Part shown: positions 26,861 to 35,620 of the stretch, piece by piece | Layout: the number at the start of each line of letters is the position of its first letter | How positions within the stretch are numbered: position 1 is the stretch's first letter | Notes under the pieces: model-generated | Database searches by the model: none | The model's input: the letters and a program-made list of their open reading frames with translations, nothing else | What the model was told of the DNA's origin: nothing | Assembly: GCF_026898095.1 (NCBI RefSeq) | Contig: NZ_CP114015.1 | Location: forward strand, 2,356,001-2,420,000 | Direction: 5' to 3' | From: Arthrobacter sp. ATA002 | Lineage (GTDB): Bacteria; Actinomycetota; Actinomycetes; Actinomycetales; Micrococcaceae | DNA: 64,000 nt | Translations under genes and position numbers: made by a program

Positions 26861-28584
26861 TTGACCGGATGCTCCGGGCTGGCGGTCCGAACGGGTGACA
26901 TCGGATCCACCAGGGCAACGGCCCCCGTGGCGACCTCCGCCAGCGTCAGCTCCGGTGCGGATTCCGACTCGGCGGCGGCCTTCTTCAGCTGCACGGCGTT
27001 TTGCCGTCCCAGCGGGGCGTTGGGCAGGAAGATGACCGCGAGAAGCGTGATGACGGCCAAGGGAACGCTGTACAGGAAGACCGAGCCGACGCCTACGCCG
27101 TAGGCGCTTTCAACCACGACGGCGACGGCGTCCGGCAGCGTTGAAACCTGCGGGATGCTTCCGCTGCCTAGAGCAGCGGCGGCGGCCGCCTGGTCCGCGG
27201 GCGCCAGGTCCGCGATGCCGGTCTTGATTTCCTGCGCCACGATGGTTCCCAGGACCGACCCCAGCACCGAGACTCCAACAGTGCCGCCAAGACTGCGGAA
27301 GAAGGTCACGGCACTGGTGGCCACACCGAGGTTCTTCACCTCGATGGAGTTCTGGACCACGAGCACCAGGTTCTGCATCAGCATGCCCAGCCCGGCGCCG
27401 AGCACGGCCATGTAAATGCCCACGAGCACCAGATTGGTGTCATAGGCCAGGGTGCCCAGCAGGACGGAACCCACCACAGTGAGGACGGCACCGACGATCA
27501 TCACGGCCTTCCACTTGCCGGTGCGGCTGATGACGCGGCCAAAGTAAGTCGAGGAGATCAACAGTCCGGCCATCATCGGAATTGTGAGCAGGCCGGATTC
27601 GGTGGGGGTGGCTCCGCGGGCCAGCTGCATGTACTGGGCCAGGAACACCGACGTGCCGAACATGGACACGCCGACGGCGATGCTGGCAACCACGGAAAGG
27701 GTGAACGTCCGGTTCTTGAACATGGACAGCGGAATGATGGGTTCCGGGGACTTGAACTCCACCAGGACAGCAGCGATCAGCAGCACAGCGGAGCCGGCCA
27801 CCATCAGGAATGAGGCGAGCGAGGCCCAGCCGAACTGGTTGCCTGCCAGCGTGACCCAGATCATCAGCAGCGACACGCCGCCGGCGATCAGGACTGCGCC
27901 GAGGTAGTCGATGTGGACCTTGCGCTTGGGGTGCTTGGGCAGGTGCAGGGTCAGCTGCAGCAGGATGATCGCTGCAATGGCCACCGGAAGGGCGATGAAG
28001 AAGTTCCAGCGCCAGCCGAAGGCGTCGGTGACGACGCCGCCCAGCAGCGGTCCGCCGACGGTGCCCACAGCCATCACGGCACCGAACAGACCGGCGTACT
28101 TGCCGCGGTCGCGCGGGCTGATGATGTCCGCCATGATGATCTGGCTCAGGGCGGCAAGACCGCCGGCACCGAGGCCCTGGAAGACGCGGAAGACAATGAG
28201 GGTGCTGGTGTCCTGCGAGAAGCCGGCGAGGGCCGAGCCGAGCACGAAGATGCCCAGGGCCAGCTGAATGAGCAGCTTGCGGTTAAAGAGGTCCGCGAAC
28301 TTACCCCACAGCGGGGTGGAAACGGTGGTTGCCAGCAGCGTTCCGGTCACCACCCAGGTGTAGGCGGACTGGTTGCCGTCGAGGTCCGAGATGATCAGCG
28401 GAAGCGACGTGGAGACCACGGTGCCGGCCAGGATGGAAACGAACATGCCCAGCAGCAGCCCTGACAGTGATTCCAGCACCTGCTTATGGGTCATGGTGCC
28501 GTCGGGCGAGGCCGTCGGTTTGGGTGCCTTGGCCTTTCGTTCCTTCTTTGGCTTGGTCTGTACGGGACGCTTATCCGGGGACAT
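26857..28584 (-). CDS. DHA2 (EmrB/QacA) 14-TMS efflux pump
   Basis: 575-residue major facilitator. A Lys-rich N-terminus (about 25 residues) is followed by 14 helices. The loop 2-3 motif A is GKFADLFNRK, motif B lies around VFRVFQGLGAGGLAALSQII, and the antiporter motif C is GTVGGPLLGGVVTDAFGWRW. It exports toxic hydrophobic compounds in exchange for protons. It is first in an operon with the MarR gene. ATG 28584 follows AGGAGCCAG. Confidence 0.92.
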   Translation of the reverse strand: MSPDKRPVQTKPKKERKAKAPKPTASPDGTMTHKQVLESLSGLLLGMFVSILAGTVVSTSLPLIISDLDGNQSAYTWVVTGTLLATTVSTPLWGKFADLFNRKLLIQLALGIFVLGSALAGFSQDTSTLIVFRVFQGLGAGGLAALSQIIMADIISPRDRGKYAGLFGAVMAVGTVGGPLLGGVVTDAFGWRWNFFIALPVAIAAIILLQLTLHLPKHPKRKVHIDYLGAVLIAGGVSLLMIWVTLAGNQFGWASLASFLMVAGSAVLLIAAVLVEFKSPEPIIPLSMFKNRTFTLSVVASIAVGVSMFGTSVFLAQYMQLARGATPTESGLLTIPMMAGLLISSTYFGRVISRTGKWKAVMIVGAVLTVVGSVLLGTLAYDTNLVLVGIYMAVLGAGLGMLMQNLVLVVQNSIEVKNLGVATSAVTFFRSLGGTVGVSVLGSVLGTIVAQEIKTGIADLAPADQAAAAAALGSGSIPQVSTLPDAVAVVVESAYGVGVGSVFLYSVPLAVITLLAVIFLPNAPLGRQNAVQLKKAAAESESAPELTLAEVATGAVALVDPMSPVRTASPEHPVK

Positions 28585-28598
28585 CTGGCTCCTGCTAG

Positions 28599-28645
28599 TA
28601 GTTGACTAAGGTCAACTATATAAAGTAGTTGCCGTATATCAACTA
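28599..28645 (-). promoter_or_regulatory. two 20-bp MarR operators
   Basis: TAGTTGAC-TAAG-GTCAACTA (28599-28618, perfect 8-bp arms) and TAGTTG-N8-CAACTA (28626-28645). Both are 20 bp and offset by 27 bp, directly upstream of the DHA2 pump gene. Their identical outer arms suggest they bind the same repressor, probably the MarR encoded in the operon. Confidence 0.75.
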
Positions 28646-28880
28646 TTAAGTGTCCAGAGACACGTTGCCCTTCCCGGGAGAAATGCCGGGCTGACCAAAA
28701 AGCCCGCACCAGGGGGTCTCCGGTAGGCTCCGACGCTGGCGGGCACTTTCGACTAGGGGTCCACAATGTTCACCATCCCTCATCTGGCATTTGTCGCGGA
28801 GAACGGCGGGCCTTATGACCCCGTTAGCACGCGGTGCCGAACGAGCAGCTCGACCCCGACGGAACCAGTCGGGACATGAC

Positions 28881-28906
28881 AAAGCCCCGGCCATAACCGG
28901 GGCTTT
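28881..28906 (-). terminator. hairpin terminator
   Basis: Perfect 10-bp stem AAAGCCCCGG / CCGGGGCTTT with loop CCATAA, 10 bases after the small minus-strand membrane gene. A-runs on one side become T on the minus strand. Confidence 0.75.
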
Positions 28907-28916
28907 GAGCGTCAGC

Positions 28917-29057
28917 TCATTCTCTGCGGCGTGCCGTGCGCCTGACAACGCGCTGCGGCACACCCTTTCGCGCGACGTAGACGATCCCGAGGACCACCGC
29001 GGCAATTAGGAGAATCATGAGGAACACGGTCAATGTCCAGCCTGCGATAACACTCAT
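28917..29057 (-). CDS. 46-aa single-span membrane protein
   Basis: Reads MSVIAGWTLTVFLMILLIAA, then VVLGIVYVARKGVPQR and a very basic tail ending RRTARRRE. One helix (residues 5-28) has the basic tail in the cytoplasm by the positive-inside rule. ATG 29057 has GGAAGGA 9 bases upstream, and a clean terminator follows, so I believe it is a real gene despite its size. Function unknown. Confidence 0.6.
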   Translation of the reverse strand: MSVIAGWTLTVFLMILLIAAVVLGIVYVARKGVPQRVVRRTARRRE

Positions 29058-29525
29058 TTCATTTGTCCTTCCGTCGAGCCAGCGGAGAGGCTGCCCCTGC
29101 CTCCGGCAAAACTAATATGTCACATACTCAACAACGGCTGGCCGCCGCCGCCGTCGTCTCCTCAGTACTGCGGAAGCTAAACGGTGGCCGTGGCGAAGTC
29201 GTAGTCCGGAAAAAGAGGTCCAGGGCGTTGCCGTTGGGGATGTATGTTGTGGCCGGGTTCTCGGTGGTGCCGCCAAGGCTCACGGGATGGGGCCTTCTTG
29301 CCGGGGAAAGGGGTAACAGTTCACAAAAGCGCATTCGGCGTCAGGGCCCGCCATTCGGGTCCAAGTAAGGCGCCGGTATTTTTTCCGGCTGCACCCCGCC
29401 CTGAGGAGCTCCTCACCGGTGACCGCGGAGCCCGGCGGAGTAAAATGGAGACTCACCAAAACCCGCAGATGATGACCGTTCGATCCGAACCGTCCTGCGG
29501 ATATCGTGTGGTCGGAGGTAGCACA
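29058..29525. other. no supported gene; CarD upstream region
   Basis: 468 bases. An open frame leads into the CarD gene from the left, but its extra 94 codons are not CarD-like. I see no other gene. The stretch probably holds the CarD-type gene's promoter and leader. Confidence 0.5.
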
Positions 29526-30017
29526 TTGCCACTTTCCAAGGGCCAGATCCTGGTCCATCCCCACCATGGACCCGCCGTCGTCATGTCGTTTGAAATGCAC
29601 CCGCGCCTTCAGAAGGAGTGCGTGGTCCTCGAGGTGCAGGCCTCGCATCTGATGGTCTGGGTTCCTGTGGACCAGATGGACCGCGTCGGCCTGCGGCCGG
29701 TGCTGGATGCCGCCGGCCTGGAGGCCCTGTTCCGGGTCCTTGGCGCGCCGGCCGACCAGGAGGACGTCCAGTGGTCCCGGCGGTTTAAGGACAACACCGA
29801 AAAACTCGCCACCGGGGATCCGCTGGTGATCGCCGCCGTCGTCCGCAACCTCATGCTTCGGAACGCCGCAGACGGACTTTCGCAGGCCGAACGGGACATG
29901 CTCCGCCAGGCACGACGGCCGCTGCTGACTGAAATTTCGCTGGCGCTGGGGATTTCCGAGGACGACGCCGGAGTGCGGCTCGACAGCCTGTGGCCGCCGT
30001 TCCGGGCGCTGGCCTAG
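29526..30017 (+). CDS. CarD family transcription factor
   Basis: 163 residues starting at TTG 29526, with GGAGG (29514-29518) 7 bases upstream. The frame is open earlier, but this start gives the family's normal length and N-terminus (LSKGQILVHPHHGPAVV). Residues 1-60 are the Tudor-like RNA-polymerase-beta-binding domain (CVVLEVQASHLMVWVPVDQM). The C-terminal helical DNA-binding domain follows (VQWSRRFKDNTEKLATGDPL, VAQVV-like IAAVVRNLMLR, then LSQAERDMLRQARRPLLTEI). CarD stabilises open promoter complexes at rRNA and other genes. Whether this is the essential copy or a second one is not visible. Confidence 0.88.
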   Translation: MPLSKGQILVHPHHGPAVVMSFEMHPRLQKECVVLEVQASHLMVWVPVDQMDRVGLRPVLDAAGLEALFRVLGAPADQEDVQWSRRFKDNTEKLATGDPLVIAAVVRNLMLRNAADGLSQAERDMLRQARRPLLTEISLALGISEDDAGVRLDSLWPPFRALA

Positions 30018-30046
30018 GGGCGCTGCTGCCCCTGCTGCCTCTTGGG

Positions 30047-30664
30047 TCAGCTGCCTGCGCCGCACAGTAGATGGTGCCAGCTGTCGGCCAGGACCTCGAC
30101 GGCGTGCTCCCGGTTGGGCTCAAGCCGCCGGCGGGTCCACAGCGTGGCAACGTAGTCCAGCTGCTTGTAGGCCAGGGTTGCGCGAAGATGCCAGGTCTCC
30201 GCGGGGAAGCGCCCGGCCAGCTCCATGCCCCGGACCATGTCCGAAATGACCTCTTCATTCCAGGCTTCGAGCATGGAACGGACGTCGGCATCCACCGCGG
30301 CGGCGTCGCTCAGCACATCCAGATAGGGGCGGAACACGGGCCACAGCGCGGCCCGCGATTCGATCCAGGCGAGGATGCCGGCCAGTTCTCCGGAACATAC
30401 GACGTCGACCAGCTCGGCAGCCGTTGACGGGCGCCCGGGTCCGCTGCTGCGGTCCAGGACGGCGTTCACGCGCGCCATGAAATCCTTCATCAGGTCCGTG
30501 CGTGAAGGGTAATAGGCGTAGAACGTCACCCGGGTGGTGCCGGCCGCCGCGGCGATTTCATCGATGGTGGTGGCGGCGTATCCCTTGCCAGTGAAGAGCT
30601 CCAGCGCCCGCTCGACGATCGTGTCGCGCGTCAGTTGCTTCTGGGCTTCTCTTAGCGACGGCAT
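30047..30664 (-). CDS. TetR family regulator of the catabolic module (candidate)
   Basis: 205 residues. TetR HTH: IVERALELFTGKGYAATTID, then EIAAAAGTTRVTFYAYYPSR, TDLMKDFMA. The helical C-terminal domain binds a ligand or dimerises. It sits last in the minus-strand group behind ferredoxin reductase (28-bp gap). It is the only regulator in the module and so the best candidate to bind the palindromes at 33331-33446; this is inference from position. Confidence 0.85.
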   Translation of the reverse strand: MPSLREAQKQLTRDTIVERALELFTGKGYAATTIDEIAAAAGTTRVTFYAYYPSRTDLMKDFMARVNAVLDRSSGPGRPSTAAELVDVVCSGELAGILAWIESRAALWPVFRPYLDVLSDAAAVDADVRSMLEAWNEEVISDMVRGMELAGRFPAETWHLRATLAYKQLDYVATLWTRRRLEPNREHAVEVLADSWHHLLCGAGS

Positions 30665-30692
30665 GACACAACCTTAACAGGGCGCAGTCGCT

Positions 30693-31867
30693 TCAAACGG
30701 CCACCTGAACCGCAGGGCCGGTGTTGGCCAGACGGCGGAGCTTTGGCACGGGAATCCGGTAGTTCAGTGCGGCCGCAGTTCCGGTGCCGTCCCTGTTCTC
30801 CCACCTGACCAGCATCGATTCCTCGTCCGCGCCCGGCTCCCAGTAACCGGGGATTCCTTCCACGGGCGTGAAACCCACCGATTTGAGCGATACACCGAAC
30901 GCTTCAGTCCAGAAATACGGCTGGAAATCGAGCGCCGGGGCCCGGTCGCCCAGGAGCAGGCCCAAGGCTGCAGCTTTCGCCTGCTCAATGGCGCTGATCC
31001 ACAGCGGAACCCGCCCTGTTCCCTGCCGGGCGGGTATTGACGCGACGTCGCCGGCGGCAACGATGTCCGGCCTTACCCGTCCCCGGGAGTCGACCCGCAA
31101 CTCGCCGCCAACGAGCAGTCCCGTGCCGGCCAGCCAGCTGACATTGGGTTCATCACCTATGGCGCTCACGATGAGTTCCGCTTCCAGCTCAGTGCCGTCC
31201 GCCAGAACGACGCGCGGACCCGAGCCGGAATCCGCAATCCGCGCCCTCGTTCCGGAGACCAGCCGCAACCCACGGCGGGTGGCAGCGGCTACGAACACTC
31301 CGGACAGAAAACCGCCGAGCTGGCGTGTGAGCGGCGGCGCGTCGGAGACCAGCGTGACGCTGCAGCCCGCCTGCAGGCAGCCGGACGCGACTTCCATGCC
31401 GAGAGCCCCGCCCCCGACCACCACAACCGAAGGACGCCGCACAATCTGCTCCCGCAGCGCAAGGGCATCCTCAAACGTGCGCAGCGTCAGTTCACGCGAA
31501 GCCTCCCCGGACCGGCCGGCGTCGTGCTCCGGCGCAAGCCGTTTCGCCCTGGACCCGGAAGCAATGACCAAGCCGTCATACGGCAGTCCCCCTCCCCGGC
31601 CAGCCGGACAATCCGTGCTTCAGGATCCAGTCCGTCAGCGCTGACGCCCAGCATCTCGGTTGCCCCGTGGGACGGGTCGGGCAGCTCGTGTGCCGTCAGG
31701 CCGCCGTCGTGCAGCAGCGCCTTGGACAGTGCGGGCCTGCTGTAGGGCTGGTGCTGTTCGGTGCCCACAACCGTCAAGTCGCCGTCGAAACCCGCCGAGC
31801 GCAGAGAGTCGCAAGCGGTCAGCCCGGCAATGCCGTTGCCGACCACGACAATGCGGTCCATTTTCAT
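30693..31867 (-). pseudogene. ferredoxin reductase (FAD/NADH), one-base frameshift
   Basis: 391 residues when restored. The N-terminus has the FAD motif IVVVGNGIAGLTACDSLR and YSRPALSKALL, then the frame breaks at GGGGG (31588-31592). One more G gives GLPYDGLVIASGSRAKRL and continues. The NAD motif VVVVGGGALGMEVAS and the conserved DIVAAGDVAS (FAD-binding Asp) follow, with a C-terminal reductase domain (YFWTEAFGVSLKSVG). This is a rubredoxin/P450-type ferredoxin reductase, moving electrons from NADH to the [3Fe-4S] ferredoxin at 31881. It is a likely consensus error, since the rest of the module is intact. Confidence 0.85.
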
Positions 31868-31880
31868 GCCCGCCCCGCCG

Positions 31881-32075
31881 TCACGCCTGCACCAGGCGGA
31901 GGGCCGCAACCGGGCAGACCCGAACCGCCGCCTTGGCAGGCTCGAGCTGCGGTCCCTCCACGTCCGGGACATCGATCACGAGGTCGCCGTCATCGTCCAG
32001 ATGCATAAGTTCCGGTGCCGCTTCCTCGCAGAGTCCGTGGCCTTCGCATCGGGGCTGATCGAGTTCGATCCTCAT
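31881..32075 (-). CDS. [3Fe-4S] ferredoxin, P450 partner
   Basis: 64 residues with CEGHGLCEEAAPE and CPVAAL: three cluster cysteines in the CxxHxxC...CP pattern, which coordinates a [3Fe-4S] cluster in P450-linked ferredoxins. The acidic middle (LDDDGDLVIDVPD) is usual. The start overlaps the P450 stop by 4 bases (ATGA), and the reductase gene follows after 13 bases, so all three are one operon. Confidence 0.9.
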   Translation of the reverse strand: MRIELDQPRCEGHGLCEEAAPELMHLDDDGDLVIDVPDVEGPQLEPAKAAVRVCPVAALRLVQA

Positions 32076-33243
32076 GCTGCCTCCACCGCCGCAACGTTCA
32101 GGGTTTCAAAGCTGCGGGTGATGTTGCTCGGGATCCGCTCCCCGTTTCCCACGCTCATGGTTTTCACGCGGCGGGCCAGCGCTGCGATGATGGCGTGGCC
32201 TTCGAGCCTGGCCAGGCCCTGCCCGGCGCAGCCGTGCGGGCCGTAGCCGAACGAGAGATGGTCAACCGGGTTGCGGCTCACCTCAAAAGCATCCGGATTC
32301 TCGTAGTGCCTCGGGTCGTGGTTTCCGGCACCGATGAGGAGGCCCAGTTGGGCTCCGGCGGGAACGGTGACACCACCGATGTCGACCTCGCGCGTTGCCG
32401 TTCGGCCCCAGATGTGCATGGGAGCCCAGTAGCGGAGGACCTCGGCGAAGGCTGCGGGAACCAGATCCGGGTTGTCGCGGACAAGTTTCAGCTGCTCCGG
32501 GTGGCGGCCGAACAGGGCAACGGTGTTTCCAATCGAGGCAATCGTGGTGTCGACGCCGGCGCCGAGGTACTGATGGATGATGTGCCCTGCGGAGCCTGCG
32601 GGAATGTCGCCGCGGGCTTCGGAATCGAAAATTCCGCGGCCGATGGAGCCGGGCGCGAGGTCACCGGCGCTCACCGATGAGCACCAGGCATAGAGCTCGC
32701 CGGCAATGGGGAAGTTCTCTCCGGTCCGGCGGTTCATCGGACCCAGGACCTGCATGGCGGCCTGCCCCCACCGCAGCATGTTCTCCTTCACATGGCCGTT
32801 GAACCCGATGAGATCGGCAACGATTTCGAGGGAAAGGCGCGGGCCAAAGAGTCGACTGCTTCAAAGCTTCCGCCGCTGACCAGCTCTGCGACGAGTTTGT
32901 CGGCCTTTTCGTCGATGGTGACTTTGAGCCCGCGCAGGGCACGGGGCGTGAGGTTCTGTGACAGGGCCGCGCGCAGCTGCGTGTGCTGCGGCGGGTCGGA
33001 GGCCAGCGATGTGCCCTGCAGTGCCTCGTTCACCATCGCATTGAAGCCCAGCGAGGTGGAGGAAAACGCTTCCGGGTCCCCCAGGACGTCGCGGATGACG
33101 TCATAACGCGTCAGCACATAGATTCCGTTTTCCGGAAGGTGGACAACGCCGGCCTGTTCACGCAGCGCGGCGTACGTCGGGTAGGGGTTGACCAGGACGT
33201 CGTCGGCCCAGATATCAATGTTTGATTCAGTCGGTACTGCCAT
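32072..33243 (-). pseudogene. cytochrome P450 of the module, one-base frameshift
   Basis: 390 residues if one base is restored near 32830-32832, where GGG on the plus strand (CCC in the gene) should be four, giving FPLEIVADLIGFNGHVKENM. Motifs are the I-helix oxygen-activation site YLGAGVDTTIAS, ExxR as AEVLRYW, and the heme loop FGYGPHGCAGQGLARLE with the Cys ligand. It is a class I P450 with its own ferredoxin and reductase downstream. ATG 33243 lies behind GAAAGGAG. The substrate is unknown; the hydrolases on the other strand suggest an ester, lactone or terpenoid-like compound. Confidence 0.85.
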
Positions 33244-33330
33244 GGTGTCTCCTTTCGGAGGTCTTTGTTGGCCCGGCTGCAGGCGCCGAGGAGGATGTGG
33301 CGGAAGTCACATGAGAAGTGTGCCGGGTAG

Positions 33331-33446
33331 CTTTACGTCATGTCAAGAAACGGGACGCGTCGTTCAGTTTGTGGTCGTTTTGCCACCAACATCTCCAGCG
33401 ACACCTCCTAGTGATACCCGGACAGTTTTCTTGACATCGTGTAAAG
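33331..33446. promoter_or_regulatory. divergent promoter with two 17-bp palindromes
   Basis: Two near-identical imperfect palindromes in opposite orientation: CTTTACGTCATGTCAAG (33331-33347) and CTTGACATCGTGTAAAG (33430-33446). Each contains a TTGACA, one pointing to the P450 operon and one to the phosphotriesterase-like operon, so each can act as the -35 of its promoter. -10 elements are weak, suggesting activation or tight control. A single regulator could therefore switch both operons. Confidence 0.65.
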
Positions 33447-33534
33447 AAATCTGTGATGCTTGGCACTTCCACGGAAGTGACGGCAGTCTCATCAGACCCC
33501 GCCTCCGCAGTATCGAGCTCCAAAGGAGGGGCCA

Positions 33535-34596
33535 GTGAGCCACCCAGCAGACACAGGTGTTGCCGGCATGACGCCCAGCACCGCACTGAAAACCGCCACA
33601 GTCAACACCGTCCTCGGACCCGTGCCGGCTGACGAACTGGGCGTGGTCGCGGTTCACGAGGCATTGCTCTGCGTGCTTCCCGGCGCTGAGCACGCCCCCG
33701 ACATCACCTTTGACCGGGCGGAGATCTTCGAGATCCTGGCGGCCAAGCTCACGGACTTCCGTACCCACGGCGGAAACACCATCGTCGACAGCACCGGAAT
33801 GTTCCACGGGCGCGACCTCAAACTCTACGAAGCTCTCTCCCGCACCACCGGAGTAAACATCATTGCCTCCACGGGAATGGGTCCCGAGGAAATGCTGGGC
33901 GGCTATTTCCTGACTCCGCAGACGAACCCGCCCACCCCGTGGCCGGCCGAGAAGTTCGCCTCCCTGTTCACGAAAGAGGTCACCGAAGGCATGGTGGTTC
34001 CGCGCGTCGAACGCCGCGCCGCCGCCGGCCTGGTGGCCAGCGTGGCGCACCGAAACGGCATGACGGCGACGGAGGAGAGCCTGTTCCGCGGGGCGGCGCG
34101 CACCGCTGCCGCCACCGGCATCCCGGTGTCCATCCGGTTCGGCGCCGACGCCGTCCACGACCTGGACATCGTGCTGAGCGAGCAGCTGCCGGCAAACCGC
34201 GTCATGGTTGGCGGCCTGGACCGCCGCGACGCTGCCGGCGCCGCCCTTGAGGTGGCCCGCCGCGGCGCCTACGTCGTCCTGGATCACGTGGGACTCAACG
34301 ACGACGGCGCCTACCTCAGCGACCGCGCACGCGCGGCCCTGGTGCTCGAGCTGGTCGCGGCCGGCTATGCGGACCGGATCCTGCTCTCCACCAATGCGGT
34401 CGGCGTGGCCAAGGGCATCCCGTCCTACGACCTGCCGTACAGCCACGTCCTGTCCACGTTCATGCCTTTCCTGGCGTCCCTGGGCCTGACCGACGAGGAT
34501 GCCCGGCGCATCCTCGCGGACAACCCCGGGACCTGCTCTCGGTGCGCTGAAGCACCGCCAGCGAATGATCCGGATTCTTTTCTAATTTTGAGGTGA
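33535..34596 (+). CDS. phosphotriesterase-like protein lacking metal ligands
   Basis: 353 residues, clearly paralogous to the next gene over the whole length (VNTVLGPVPADELGVVAVHE against VNTVLGTIPAEELGLVAVHE). Aligning the two, the metal-site residues of PTE-type hydrolases are replaced here: HxH is H-E-A, the bridging Lys is Ala (GLVASVAHRNG), the two later His are Arg (PVSIRFG) and Gly (VMVGGLDRRD), and the Asp is Asn (LLSTNAVG). Only the first His remains. The barrel is intact in length, so this is probably a structural or regulatory partner. GTG 33535 has GGAGG 6-10 bases upstream. Its stop overlaps the next gene's GTG by 4 bases. Confidence 0.85.
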   Translation: MSHPADTGVAGMTPSTALKTATVNTVLGPVPADELGVVAVHEALLCVLPGAEHAPDITFDRAEIFEILAAKLTDFRTHGGNTIVDSTGMFHGRDLKLYEALSRTTGVNIIASTGMGPEEMLGGYFLTPQTNPPTPWPAEKFASLFTKEVTEGMVVPRVERRAAAGLVASVAHRNGMTATEESLFRGAARTAAATGIPVSIRFGADAVHDLDIVLSEQLPANRVMVGGLDRRDAAGAALEVARRGAYVVLDHVGLNDDGAYLSDRARAALVLELVAAGYADRILLSTNAVGVAKGIPSYDLPYSHVLSTFMPFLASLGLTDEDARRILADNPGTCSRCAEAPPANDPDSFLILR

Positions 34597-35555
34597 AGCA
34601 GTTGTCCAAGGTAAACACAGTGCTGGGAACCATTCCGGCCGAAGAACTGGGCCTCGTGGCAGTCCACGAGCACATCGGCTACGGGATGCCCGGCAGCGAG
34701 CTGGACTCCCAGTGGTGGAAGACGCCCGAGCAGGCCTACGAGGAAACGGTGCCCAAGCTCCGCCGGTTCCATGAGAACGGCGGCGGTACCTTCGTGGATG
34801 CCACCGGCATCTGCAACGGCCGCGACATCGACTACTACAAGTCCCTGTCCAAGAAGACCGGCGTGAACATTGTGGCCTGCACGGGCTTCGTGGGCGGAGA
34901 CACCGCGCTGCCGCATTTCTCCCGGGCCAGCGTGGAATATCTGGCCCGGGTCTTTATCTCCGAAATCACCGTGGGCATCGGAAACACCGGCAGCAAAGCC
35001 GGCGTCATCAAGGTTGGCGTGAGCCGCGGCGGGCGGATGACGGAGCTGGACAAGCGCATTTACCGGGCGGCGGCACGCGCAGCCGTCGTCACCGGAGCGC
35101 CGGTGCTCACCCACCTTGCCATCGATCCGCAGCCGGCCATCGACATCTTCGCCGAGGAAGGGCTGCCGCTGGACCGCGTGCTTTTCGGACATGCCGACGA
35201 CGGACTGAACGCCGCGGACACCCCCAGCGAGTGGATCATGGGCCAGGGCGGCCGGATCGGCTTTGACACCTTCGGCTACGAAACCGAGCTGCCGGACCCG
35301 CCGTTCTGGGCCCGTCCCCGCAAGGAACGCCTGGATCACTTCCTGTCCCTGGTGGAAAAGGGCTTTCTGGATCAGCTTCTCGTCTCCGCGGATGCCAACT
35401 GCAGTCCGCTGGGCTGGCCCGGCGTCAAAGGCCACACGGTGAACTACATTTTCGAAACCCTGATCCCGGACCTGCAGCGCAACGGGATTGACGACGCGCA
35501 GATCCGGCGCATCTTTGTCGAGAATCCCGCTGCCTTCCTGTCCCTCTCTGCCTGA
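34593..35555 (+). CDS. phosphotriesterase-like lactonase/esterase
   Basis: 320 residues with the full binuclear metal site: HEH in VAVHEHIGYG, the carboxylated Lys in AGVIKVGVSR, His in VLTHLAID and VLFGHADD, and Asp in LLVSADANCS. These PTE-like enzymes of the amidohydrolase superfamily hydrolyse lactones, phosphotriesters or carboxylic esters. GTG 34593 overlaps the previous stop; TTG 34602 (MSKVNTVLG) is an alternative start with GAGGTG upstream. Followed by the FAD monooxygenase after 65 bases. A lactonase fits the pathway better than an organophosphate role, but that is inference. Confidence 0.88.
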   Translation: MKQLSKVNTVLGTIPAEELGLVAVHEHIGYGMPGSELDSQWWKTPEQAYEETVPKLRRFHENGGGTFVDATGICNGRDIDYYKSLSKKTGVNIVACTGFVGGDTALPHFSRASVEYLARVFISEITVGIGNTGSKAGVIKVGVSRGGRMTELDKRIYRAAARAAVVTGAPVLTHLAIDPQPAIDIFAEEGLPLDRVLFGHADDGLNAADTPSEWIMGQGGRIGFDTFGYETELPDPPFWARPRKERLDHFLSLVEKGFLDQLLVSADANCSPLGWPGVKGHTVNYIFETLIPDLQRNGIDDAQIRRIFVENPAAFLSLSA

Positions 35556-35620
35556 CCGGCCAAGACCCCACCCCATTTGTCCACGGCGCAGCGACGCGCC
35601 GGATACAGAAAGCGAAAGCC

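Noticed and set aside
28681-28760. Possible tRNA or phage attachment-like structure around GCCCGC...GCGGGC
   Set aside because: No acceptor-stem, anticodon or T-loop pattern that folds as a tRNA. The GC repeats are far apart and could be chance.
29244-29525. CarD protein with a 94-residue N-terminal extension
   Set aside because: The added part is not CarD-like, while TTG 29526 with GGAGG at ideal spacing gives the expected length.
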